Source: Rotaria sp. Silwood1 (lineage: Eukaryota; Rotifera; Eurotatoria; Philodinida; Philodinidae). Taken from it: 64,000 nucleotides of DNA. The stretch lies in assembly GCA_905250075.1 (NCBI GenBank), contig CAJNOP010000914.1:1-64000 (forward strand), given 5' to 3'. Position numbers and translations under genes: made by a program. The notes under the pieces were generated by a model that saw only the letters and a program-made list of their open reading frames with translations, ran no database searches and had not been told where the DNA came from. Positions 51,201 through 60,436 of this stretch are shown piece by piece (within the stretch, counting starts at the first letter, position 1; each line of letters begins with the position of its first letter).

Positions 51201-51643
51201 GGGACCATACACGAGTTGCTCTATGTTTAAATAATATGGGTAATGCATATCAAGCACTAGATAACTATTTAGAAGCTTTAGATTGTCATCGAATAGCATT
51301 AATGATTCGCAAAAAAAATCTTCCATCTAATCATCATCGATTAGCTGCATCACATAACAATATTGCTGTTGTTTATCATCGAGTTAGACATTTTGATCTT
51401 GCTTATGAATATTACAAAGTTGCTCTTGATATCAATCGAAAATCATTACCACCACATCATCCTGACATAAGTAAAATCGTGCGAAATATTGGTCTTTTAC
51501 ACGAGTATGAAGGCAATTTTTCACAAGCTTTAATCGAATTTCAACAGGAATATTACCATCGTTGTCAAATATATCAATCAAATTCTGTTGATATTTTGGA
51601 AATCGAACAAGATATCGAAAGAATAAGAAATAAACTTCTTTAA
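48285..51643 (+). CDS. ADP-ribosyltransferase-TPR protein of the bdelloid type
   Basis: Two exons, 48285-48629 and 49943-51643, joined in phase 0 across a 1313 bp intron (donor AAG/GTAAGG, acceptor TTTAG/ATT); 681 residues. The join rebuilds ..LKQFSK + IRGIFTDMD.., as in family members. Residues 1-130 are the N-terminal domain (GISLVWVNIHLQ, DRLVLVVSDT, LRQVLSVYILC). The R-S-E transferase follows: Arg278 in RVYRGQL, Ser305-Thr306-Ser307 in LLSTSLNR and Glu358-Glu360 in NEEEVLFM. Residues about 415-681 are kinesin-light-chain-like TPRs (for example NSIGIVQEKTGDYESALDSY). The R-S-E set predicts mono-ADP-ribosylation of arginine from NAD; the target is unknown and TPRs probably choose it. No signal peptide is seen, so it is probably intracellular. 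Intron retention would give a 188-residue N-terminal form ending at 48851. Confidence 0.88.
49519..49962 (+). pseudogene. Decayed coding-like sequence in the ART-TPR intron
   Basis: Two stretches read like protein. About 49519-49654 gives GHLCLEEQYRAIKNIIK and later KKKAVVIIIRYKRLK before a stop. About 49783-49960 gives LDEKAIYYVSFKGLRMAIEN, then runs on with two TGA codons where tryptophan would fit (before SFEELTQLL and before EFRFEV). The second runs into the ART exon in another frame. I recognise no family; chance open sequence is possible. Confidence 0.25.
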
Positions 51644-53031
51644 ATAAGTTATTTATGGAAAATATTTATTGTAAATAATGCTGTTCAGCATCGGTTCGAA
51701 CTTTAATTGGAATACGTCGAATTATGACATGGAGTGTATGAAAACTTATCACAATCGACAGTGAAATCAGTTGCATATGACATTGAAATGCAAACAAATC
51801 TCGAAATACTATACGAGAAAGATTCGAAAGAGCGATTTTTACAACTATTTATTGATAAAAACTTTGTTTAACCAAATTTTCTGTTGTCATTTTTTATTTT
51901 TAGAAATAGTTGTTTACAAACTACTGGAATCAACTAGATCTAATATTTATACAAAACACTAAGTGTTTTTAAAAAAATGTCTTCCAATTAATTCTTAAAG
52001 ATATTCTCTATAGAGAGACAAAATTTAAGTGTATGTTTAGGAAAGAAGCATTCTCTTCTCATAATCCAAATTGAAAACTGTGTAAAAACATATTTTTCTT
52101 TATTGTAAGAAAAATTCTAAACACATATTTTAATCATTTCAAATTTATTAACATTTAAATCTTATATCTTCATGTTTTCGATTAACAAAAGATACTTTGT
52201 CATTACATGAAGATTTTAATAATGATTAATTGTTAAATGAGAAAAAACAATTTTTTTCTATATACCATACAGAACTTAGAATACCTTTATTTTAATTCAA
52301 TTGAAGTGGCAAGTATCGTTTGATTAACAAATTAATGAAGACATGAATCAATTATAATAGAAAAGACTATTCTCATAAATGAAGCTCAATGAGCAATATT
52401 TCAATTTGTTTGTTAGCCACAATTATGCATAATGAGTGGTCATATGCTAGCTTATTAATCGCCATAGGCAATTTGTTTTCTTTCATTTATCCTTCGTAAT
52501 CATCTCTGTTTAATTCAAGTTGTTTGCTTTTCTATACATCAATAACACCACGGGAATCATTCTTTATGATGGGTCTGTTCAATTCGACCAATTAGTATAA
52601 AGAATGTTCGTCAATCTGGAGAAGAACCTTGATCTTTTCTAATTTTCCAAAAAAAACATTAACATCAGAAAAATGAAAACGTTGCACTTCTATTTATTTC
52701 TCACGAACAAGACACTGAAGTACAAAAGAGTGCATTATATTTAATTAGACAACAGCTACGCTTGTTATAAAAATGAATTTTTATTGATGAGTGACGATTG
52801 TCTCGAAACAGTTTCTACTTTTTTGATCTTCTTACACAAGCATAATTGTATATAAGCTAACTGTTTCATACATAAAAAAAAGCTGTGAAGCAGCTGTTAT
52901 TGCTCATCACAGACAGATCGTTTTATTCTATCTATTTTAGAATGTATTTCTTCATTATCCTACTTTGGAATAGTTCATCTATTAGAACAATCCACTATTG
53001 ATCTATGATTCTTGATCATCTGCGAGGTACG
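51644..53031. other. Intergenic region, nothing recognised
   Basis: 1.4 kb of AT-rich sequence after the ART-TPR stop. A GGTTCGAA string near 51693 was checked as a possible tRNA B-box but no cloverleaf arms surround it. No coding frame with domain character was found. Confidence 0.55.
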
Positions 53032-53039
53032 TAGCTTCC

Positions 53040-53746
53040 AAATTGCGGACAAAAATTAAGCCAATTAACACATCAGTGTCCGCAATTTGGAAACGAGAAT
53101 TTATGTTCATCTCTTTTTTTTCTCGACTCCAAATTGCGGATATTTTTTTCTTATCGAGTAATTAACAGTATTAATTAAGAACAATATTTATTGAGAACAA
53201 AAATAAATAAATAAAAAAAAAATTATTCCTCGTCACTACTGTCTTTAGCATCTTTGATAATGTGAATATAACGATGAGAAATTGATCGTAGTGTGGGTGT
53301 GGGTGTTGATAAAGAGAAGACTACCACCCACACCCACACCCCACACCCACACCCACACCCACACCACACACCCACACCCACACCCACACCCATACCCACA
53401 CCCATACCCACACCCATACCCACACCCACACCCACACCCCACACCCACACCCACACCACACACCCACACCCACACCCACACCCACACCCATACCCACACC
53501 CACACCCACACCCACACCCTCATTTTTTGATATGTAGTGTGATTCTTTTGCGCTCATGATACATATATATTATGTGTTGATCAAAGAACAGACTAATAAT
53601 TAATCTTTCAATAATCGATTAATTAAATCAAAATGTCCGCAATTTGGAAACGAAAAAAAAAAGAGATGAACATAAATTTTCTTTTCCAAATTGCGGACAC
53701 TGATGTGTTAATTGGCTTAATTTTTGTCCGCAATTCGTACATAGCC
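53040..53746. mobile_element. Terminal-inverted-repeat element carrying a telomere-like array
   Basis: Arms of about 100 bp at roughly 53050-53150 and 53630-53735 are near-perfect reverse complements, sharing AATTGCGGACAAAAATTAAG, CAATTAACACATCAGTG and ATGTTCATCTC. GCGAGGTA flanks both sides (53032-53039 and 53747-53754), an 8-bp target duplication. The last 10 bp at each end match poorly. The interior holds the CCCACA array and no transposase. TCCAAATTGCGGA is repeated within each arm, as sub-terminal repeats often are. Confidence 0.82.
53291..53519. repeat. Telomere-like hexamer array, TGTGGG then CCCACA
   Basis: About three TGTGGG units (53291-53307), an 18 bp purine-rich spacer, then about 194 bp of CCCACA with CCCATA and CCACA variants to 53519. 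Six-frame translation yields Gly/Val/Trp or Pro/His/Thr strings that are artefacts. TGTGGG is, as I recall, the telomeric hexamer reported for bdelloid rotifers. Confidence 0.85.
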
Positions 53747-53754
53747 GCGAGGTA

Positions 53755-55216
53755 GCTAAATTTCCTGATTCCAAAAGTTGATTTTCCTAGTTTTAGAAAC
53801 ATTTTGAAGCAATAGGAAAACATGCTGCATCTGTTTGAGTTCTCAAAAGTCAATCAAAATTGACGTCAACGGGAATAAGACGAATTTTCTAATCCAGCCC
53901 AATCCAAAAGATATACACTTCATTTCTATATTCCTTTTATATACATGTTTTGTTATATAAAAAGGGTTAGAAAGAAAAACTTGAACAATTTCAAATTCAT
54001 AGATAAATAATATTGAATAAATTCTGAATTCACGTTTCTTCTGTTGGACAGCAATTTATGAAATTTTAATTTTTACAAAACAGTATAATTTCAGTTGGAA
54101 TCTACAAGGAGAGCTGTTCAGTTGCTCCGTTTTCGGTTTTGATGATTTTTCACCTATAGATCCACAGTGTTCTAATACGTTGAAATACTAAGACTTTATT
54201 TCCTATTGAAATTGGACAAAACTATAGAATTTTTAATATATCCATTTTCTAGAGACCTCATCTTTTCGAATCTTGATCTGAAATCTTTTGAGCACAGAAA
54301 ACTCGAGGATGTGGGTATGGATTATTCTTCTTCAATCACCAACATCCATACCCAACCACACCCTTCTATTTTTCCTTTCTTTATATCTATACTGTTGTAC
54401 TGTTTACAAATCAATTTATATGAGACAGATTTGATTAGATCAGATGAAGCTTTGTAATATAAGCCGATTCAAGATTGATTATCAGCTTCTATCCATGAAA
54501 AATGGTAGAATTCAACAGAAGGTTTTGGGCCATCTTATACCAACGATTTCAAACAATAAGATACACACAGAAGAAGATTAACTGCATGCATATATTGCTT
54601 CAATTCATATTCAAAGATATCCTTTGAATTCATAATAAAAAGCGGTATGTGGAATTCATATATCTTCACAAGTTAGAATATTCAACGAAATTTAGAAATA
54701 ATTATTAATGTCTGTAATGCGAGAGGAGATGGTGAGTCACTAAAACTTGAACTTAAAATTCACACTCATTGTTTTCGTTGAAAGTATATGTGACTAGTAA
54801 GTGAAGAATATCATCCGGAAAAATGACACAATACTTGTGTTTTCTTTAGTTTCATCAAATGAGCTTTGAAAAAATATATAAAATATAGGCATATAACAAG
54901 TAGTAGTCGTTTCAATCCTAATGTTAGAAATCGTCAAATAATTATAATAATCAACCGCGTTTTATAAATCGATGCACAATGATGACTATCACCTATATAT
55001 TGACTTGAGTCGCAAGCTTTACTTATATGCCATGTTCTCTTTCAATAGTACATGTTGACTTTTTTCTTCCTTTTTGACGATCGACTCTGCGTCAAGAAAA
55101 CGATAAGAACAAATGCAAAATACCTTTTTTTAATTAACAAGCACATGGCTTGCTGTTTTATATAAGAATTAAAGAAAAAATAAAGCTACGATTATTTCAT
55201 TTGCAAACCGTCGTAT
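53755..55216. other. Intergenic region, nothing recognised
   Basis: AT-rich sequence between the inverted-repeat element and the F-box fragment. A short inverted pair around 54310-54352 (GGATGTGGGTATGGAT and ATCCATACCC) resembles the telomere-like hexamers nearby. No gene was found. Confidence 0.5.
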
Positions 55217-55520
55217 TTGTTTGTCAGTATTAAATTGTTTGCAACAAACATAGCAGTAGCCGATTGCACAATCACAAGGAATTTTTTAAACGAGTCATCA
55301 ACAAATGCATATATTGTAATAGATCAAGAAATTCGTTCATATGTATTTCAGCAAAATATACATTTAAAAAAACGAATAACATATTTATCGAAATCGCACT
55401 GCTCCTTCATATACTTCATTGCGAACTCGTCTACCGAATTTTGGACCATCTTGATACATTAACGATTATTTTATCATGTCGCAATGTTTGTACTAAACTT
55501 AATGCTATCATCAATATCAG
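55217..55520 (+). pseudogene. Frameshifted F-box gene fragment
   Basis: Two overlapping frames make sense only together. One reads NESSTNAYIV and IHLKKRITYLS (to about 55402); the other continues as ELVYRILDHLDTLTIILSCR and NVCTKLNAIIN to 55520, followed by a GTAAAC donor. This is the F-box opening common in bdelloid genomes (L..EL.YRILD.LD..TI..S.RNVC..LNAII). No downstream exon is seen; a telomere-like array begins 237 bp later. I read it as a broken 5' exon. A frame change by an unrecognised intron is less likely because no GT-AG pair fits. Confidence 0.5.
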
Positions 55521-55756
55521 GTAAACTTTATCTGTTACTTCAGAGTTAATTGAGAATTACGAAAATATCCTATGTGAACAGAAAAGCATTTGATCATCGA
55601 TGATTTTCAAGTTCCTTTTCGGATGCCAAAGTTGTTTGAGAATGAAAAGTAGATTTGCAAAGAGAAGCCTCATACTAAACATTAATTGTCCCTCTAAAAA
55701 GAGCCAATACAACAAAACAAAAGTCACATTTATATTTATGGCACTCATTTCAAGTG

Positions 55757-56133
55757 TTGGGTGTGGGTGTGGGTGTGAGTGTGGGTGGTGTGGGTGTGGG
55801 TGTGGGTGTGGATGTGTGAGGTGTGGGTGAAGAAGAGATCGACACCCACATACATCCGCCCACACCCAGAGCCACACCCACGCCACCCACACCCACGCCC
55901 ACCCAAATCCTCCCACACCCACACCCACATCCACATCCATACCCACATCCGCCCACACCCACACCCAGAGTCACAGCCACGCCACCCACACACAACCGCC
56001 CACACCCATACCCACACCCACCCACACCCGCCCACACCCACACACACCCGCCCACACCCACACACATCCGCCCACACCCACACTCACCCACACCCACATC
56101 CACACCCAGAGTCACAGCCACGCCACCCACACC
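55757..56133. repeat. Second telomere-like array, TGTGGG then CCCACA
   Basis: TGTGGG-type units with variants run from 55757 to 55829, then a 12-13 bp purine-rich spacer, then degenerate CCCACA units (with CCCGCC, CATCCG and CAGAGTCACAGCCACGCCA inserts, the latter occurring more than once) to about 56133. Orientation and spacer style match the array at 53291-53519, but no inverted-repeat element was found around it. Long frames on both strands here are artefacts. Confidence 0.8.
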
Positions 56134-56147
56134 CAGACTCTGCGGGA

Positions 56148-58275
56148 CACTTGTGTAATAGCTGTAATTACCATTTTTCTGATTGTGAGTGTTTCAGAAA
56201 AACCTCTGTATAACCCTCAAAACCCATCGCAAAATCAATAAACTACAGTGCGTTCGAAAGTAGAAAATGTGGGCTATCCAACCAGATATAAATCTCGGAA
56301 ATCGATGTTTTTGACGAAAATGAAATTTTTTAATGGGGGCTTAGCTTAATGAAAAGGGACTTATACACTAAAAGTTCGGTATCTCGAAGAGACTTTGTCC
56401 AAAACTTCTAAATTTTTCTATGGAAGCTAGTCTAGTGGATGTCTCTATATGGGCAAAGTTTTAGGTTCAAATTCAAAAATACAATTTTCCCGAATACCTG
56501 GAATCGTACAGGGACTTCTATAAAATAGACATATTACAAATTCGATAACTCAGCCAAATCTCAATAGAAACCCAAGTTCTTTTAGGATTTTTACTAGAAC
56601 ACTATGTAGTATTTATAGGTAAAAAATCATTGAAATTGGCAGGGGGCACTTGAGGAGGCTGTCTCGTGAAATGGGAAATGCTTCTGAACCATCTTCTATC
56701 ATATCTTTCGTTACTTATTTTTACTCTATTGTTTGTTCGATTCCATGCAGCACAAATGAGATTTCAGAAGGCTCTTTGTTTCCACTTCTATTGATGTGAT
56801 CGGAGTTCTACTGAACAAAATATCGATGCTACACATCGAACCAAACTATAAAAATATGCTTGAAAAGAACATCTAACACATAGAACTCATTATCTCATTG
56901 ATACAAATCAGCAAGCTTTTAGGATAGCTAAACGCCTATAACTGCTTTAGCCATGTTCGCTATCAGTTATAACAACATTAGCTCCAGTAGTTCGAATACT
57001 GGTGCGGACGAAACAGTTGAAAATGGCTTATATATGAATGCTTGTTTTCTTTATCCATACTAAACCTTTTTTAAAGACAGAACAACTTCTTTGTTTTTCG
57101 ACTACTGTGATTCTGTGTTGAATAACCTTTTTGAAATGTCTGAAGTGGAGGAGGATTGCCATAATTTAGGAAGAAACAGTCGTGTATGTTCCTATTTTCT
57201 CTATTCTCACCATATTTGTGACACAATACACAGCGACTACAGAATAAAAAGAATTTTTTTTCATCTTATTTCGAGGCAACTGATGAGAAAAACAAAACGA
57301 AAGGTTTAACAATATTACGTGTATCTTTTTCCTATGACAACAACATCACATGACTGTCAACACGTAATGATTCAGCCTGGCTTCACCTATACATTTATCG
57401 TGTTCTGTTTCGTTTGAAAGTTGGAAAAAGCCAACTACTGAATAGCTACAAACTACGCCATTGGTCCACTACTTGTTAGACTTTTTCTGCACAAATGAAA
57501 GAATACACTCAAGTTTATCTTACGAAAATACATTGTCTCCTCTTCGAAAACAGAACCAAGAGAGAGTAAGCAACGTTTACGTGGTCTGCTTCAGTTATTC
57601 AAATGATGCAAAGGAAGCCTTAACTTCATCAAAACATAAACAGCGAACATTTATAAAATAAGCAACGATCGTTCACGTGTCACACAAAGGTTAGAATCCA
57701 TGAAAAATCGCTTTGTTCAGCTCAAACTGAACAAAACCAATGAGCTTTTAAAATAATTTTCCTCAGTAAGTTCGACTTTAAAAAGCTTCACTTTCAAATA
57801 TCATGCTCTAGGTGTTTCGAATTTTCACTCGAGTCACATCGCAAAAAAAGACATCAACATATTTGTCTCTTGGAACATTAGAAAAATGAAATGGAGAGTA
57901 TTGTGGTATTTAATTAAACAAGTATTGACCTGCCATTCTCAATTTCCTACAGGATTGCGAACTCAACGAATGGAGACTCAAAGGAGTCACCCCATACAAT
58001 TTTTTCGAACTTCTAGAAATCAAATTTTATCATTATGCAAAAGTTGGACAAAACATATTGCTCCTCGTTCGAATTTCTTTTTCATCTAATTAGAAGAATT
58101 TTACATCCTATTATTTTCTTCTGAATAGAGTTTAAAATGAATTGTATATCTTTTTCTTCGTAGATTTTAAACAATATTGATTGACAGCAGAAATATTTGG
58201 ATTCGGTGAGCTGAGGTTTTGTCATGCGCATAAAAATCATTTCGTGTTTACTATATTCTACTAGGATAGCGACGA
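56148..58275. other. Intergenic region, no gene recognised
   Basis: 2.1 kb. The first part (56270-56680) is moderately GC-rich noncoding sequence that resembles the other dispersed blocks in style. Frames of 66-72 codons at 57091, 57461 and 57886 show no domain. CTACTAG at about 58258-58264 is acceptor-like, 11 bp before the zinc-finger start codon. Confidence 0.5.
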
Positions 58276-59145
58276 ATGGAGAGAAAAAAGGTCCCGTTCA
58301 TTTGTGATTGTCAAGAAATCTGTTATGATTTGGAGAGTTTCGATCATCATCAGGTCAGCATTCTTGATTTTTCTATTGATATTGAAGCTTCATCTTGTGA
58401 ACTTTGATCTCTGCAGAGAACAAATTGTCGATATCGTCGAGTCAGATGTCTCTTGTGTGATGAAGGTTTTCCATCATCAGAGACGATGGACACGCATCTG
58501 CTCGAATGCGGTAACAAAACTTTTCAATGTCCAATTTGTCAAAAGTTCATACAACGAGCAATATTTGCCTGGCACCTCGAAAATCAATGTGCTGATGTCA
58601 CTGAATCTGCAGTTTCTTCTAGCCGATCCAATCAACAATCGAATCAGAAAACTTCACAAACCAGTATCAATCAACAGAATGACATTGAAAACGGTCAGTC
58701 AAAACAAAGTGATAGATCAGGTTCGTTAATATCGAACAATCGTAAGATCTGTTGCTACCAAAATATATCGCGATGATTGAATTTCATTTTTTTTGCTTGA
58801 AGAACGCACACAAATGGAAGTGGAATGCGAATTTTGTCATGCACGATGTGAACAATCGAATTATCAAATTCACAAAGTATGATTTTGAAGGACAATTTTA
58901 TCTTTTTACTCGATGTCATTTGACGGATGAAATTTTCTCCTTCAGGAAAATTGTTTTCAAAATCTGATGAATATCAACAAGAAATTACAACAAGATCCTT
59001 TGCAAACAAGTTCACAATCAGGTTTGCTGTTTCATTGATAAAAGAAAGTCAGATTTTCAGAGATTGACTAAATGATTTTAAGATGAACCATACAGCCACT
59101 GAAGAGGACGAATTGGCTAATTTACAAATCGAAAATTTAAAATAG
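58276..59145 (+). CDS. Small multi-zinc-finger protein (TRAF-type/C2HC-like fingers)
   Basis: Five exons: 58276-58353, 58417-58720, 58803-58876, 58946-59021 and 59096-59145; 193 residues. Cys/His pairs are regularly spaced: FICDCQEICYDLESFDHHQ, CLLCDEGFPSSETMDTHLLEC, FQCPICQKFIQRAIFAWHLE + NQC, then after a Ser/Gln/Asn linker VECEFCHARCEQSNYQIHKE + NC. Each reads C-X2-C ..H..C, as in TRAF-type and XAF1-like fingers. Such fingers bind proteins or nucleic acid; no partner domain is seen, so function stays open. The last acceptor (TACAG at 59091-59095) was chosen over AAG at 59082 because it opens a frame TEEDELANLQIENLK rather than an immediate stop. An inverted copy of exon 2 follows. Confidence 0.7.
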
Positions 59146-59155
59146 TTATATACAT

Positions 59156-59319
59156 ACCGTTTTCAATATCATTCTTTTGATTGGTACCGGTTTGTGAAGT
59201 TTTCTGATTCGATTATTCATGGGATCGGCTAGAAGAAACTGTAGATTCAGCGACATTAGCGCATTGATTTTTGAGGTGCCAGACAAATATTGCTCGTTGT
59301 ATGGCCTTTTGACAAATTG
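59156..59319 (-). pseudogene. Inverted partial copy of zinc-finger exon 2
   Basis: Its reverse complement matches 58532-58695 over the same 164 bp with scattered substitutions (for example CAACGAGCAATATTTG and CAGTTTCTTCTAGCCGATCC in both, apart from a few bases). It starts mid-finger and ends at AAAACGGT followed by ATGTAT, a donor-like sequence. It cannot code for a full protein. The copies lie tail to tail about 460 bp apart. Confidence 0.88.
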
Positions 59320-59488
59320 ATTTCTAAGTTAGGCTAGTCTGCGTCTCTATTAAAAGTTTGAGCTCGATTAGTCTGTAGGAAGCTGAGATCTATTTCTGAG
59401 GTGGAGACCCTCTTAAATGAAATTATGTCGCGTTTCGATTTTCACAGGATTCTGTATTTCAGATTTTTCTGTTTTGTTCTCACAAAAT

Positions 59489-60436
59489 ATGACTCGTCAG
59501 CAACTGTCAATCAATGATCTTCCGGCCGAACTTCTTTCGACTATCTTTCAATTCGTTCAGCCCCTCGACATGCTTCTTGCCGCCTCGTGTACCTGTTGTC
59601 TTTGGCGTCAAATAATTTATAACGAATGGTTTCTCAACAAATACTCTACGGGTGGCATTAGCAAGAACCAACTGATCGGATGGTGGAGGTTTGACGATAT
59701 AAACAATATAGGACTTGATTCAAGTGGTGTCTTGGGCGATCGCTATCATATATTTGGTCGACCAACGATTGAAGACTGTTTCTTGGGTAAATGTGCTGTG
59801 TTCGATGGTCGATCGTTCATCGATTTACCCGTGAACGACAAGTCCGAATATCAAACCGATACGTACTCTGTGTCGATCTGGTTTTGGGCTGATCCATCAG
59901 CGTGGTCCAGGGATCAACGGGAAGTCGGATGGCGAACGGCGATCGGTTCATGGAATGATTTGTTTCTAAATAACCATGCATGGCTCCATCTTGGCTTTCA
60001 TGTCGACTTCAATATTCACAGTCAAGTGATGATCTCCGCAGCACATTATGCATTCAGCTGTCAAGACAGAAAAAAGATGGAACCCAATCGATGGTATCAC
60101 GTTGTGGTTCGAGTCAATCGGAATCGACAAGAGCTATGGGTCGATGGACAACAAGTGAGCAATGTGGACATGACTCGTGCTCACCTTCGATATGAAGTGC
60201 GTGCATCTTATCGACAAAATTGGAACGTTTCGCAGTGGCACGAGCAAAAGATGCATTTGCCTGATCTTCTCTGTCTCGGATCGAAGAATAGTGAACATCA
60301 CAATCCCTGGAAAGGCAAAATTGCCGATGTGTCCGTTTGGCGACGATGGCTCAAATCATTTGAAATTCGCGCCTTGCATCAACAGCATGTATCCATTGAT
60401 AAAGTGAAACTGGGCTCATTCGTGTGTAACAAATAG
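59489..60436 (+). CDS. F-box protein with LamG/concanavalin-like domain
   Basis: A single frame of 315 residues. The start at 59489 (MTRQQLSINDLPAELLSTIF) is chosen because the upstream in-frame ATG at 59417 adds an unrelated hydrophobic stretch and lies before acceptor-like ATTTCAG (59461). Residues about 8-45 are an F-box (LPAELLSTIFQFVQPLDMLL, ASCTCCLWRQIIYNEWFL). Residues about 65-300 form a laminin-G/pentraxin-type lectin fold: LIGWWRFDD, GKCAVFDGRSFIDLP, YSVSIWFWADP, NRWYHVVVRVNRNRQELWVD and WKGKIADVSVWRRWL near the end. An F-box with a sugar-binding-type fold suggests an SCF substrate receptor, perhaps for glycoproteins; this is inference. Codons end in C or G far more often than in the left-hand genes, and there are no introns. 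Confidence 0.85.
   Translation: MTRQQLSINDLPAELLSTIFQFVQPLDMLLAASCTCCLWRQIIYNEWFLNKYSTGGISKNQLIGWWRFDDINNIGLDSSGVLGDRYHIFGRPTIEDCFLGKCAVFDGRSFIDLPVNDKSEYQTDTYSVSIWFWADPSAWSRDQREVGWRTAIGSWNDLFLNNHAWLHLGFHVDFNIHSQVMISAAHYAFSCQDRKKMEPNRWYHVVVRVNRNRQELWVDGQQVSNVDMTRAHLRYEVRASYRQNWNVSQWHEQKMHLPDLLCLGSKNSEHHNPWKGKIADVSVWRRWLKSFEIRALHQQHVSIDKVKLGSFVCNK

Noticed and set aside
49964..51643. Starting the ART-TPR gene at the ATG at 49964
   Set aside because: The family motif IRGIFTD lies upstream of that ATG, directly after a TTTAG acceptor, so the ATG is internal.
51680..51710. Possible tRNA B-box (GGTTCGAA)
   Set aside because: No acceptor, D-arm or anticodon stem can be folded around it.
53223..53559. 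Several 78-92 codon frames rich in Gly/Val/Trp or Pro/His/Thr
   Set aside because: They are translations of the CCCACA/TGTGGG array in multiple frames on both strands.
55557..56213. Frames of 76-144 codons on both strands over the second array
   Set aside because: Same hexamer artefact; no frame has a non-repeat domain.
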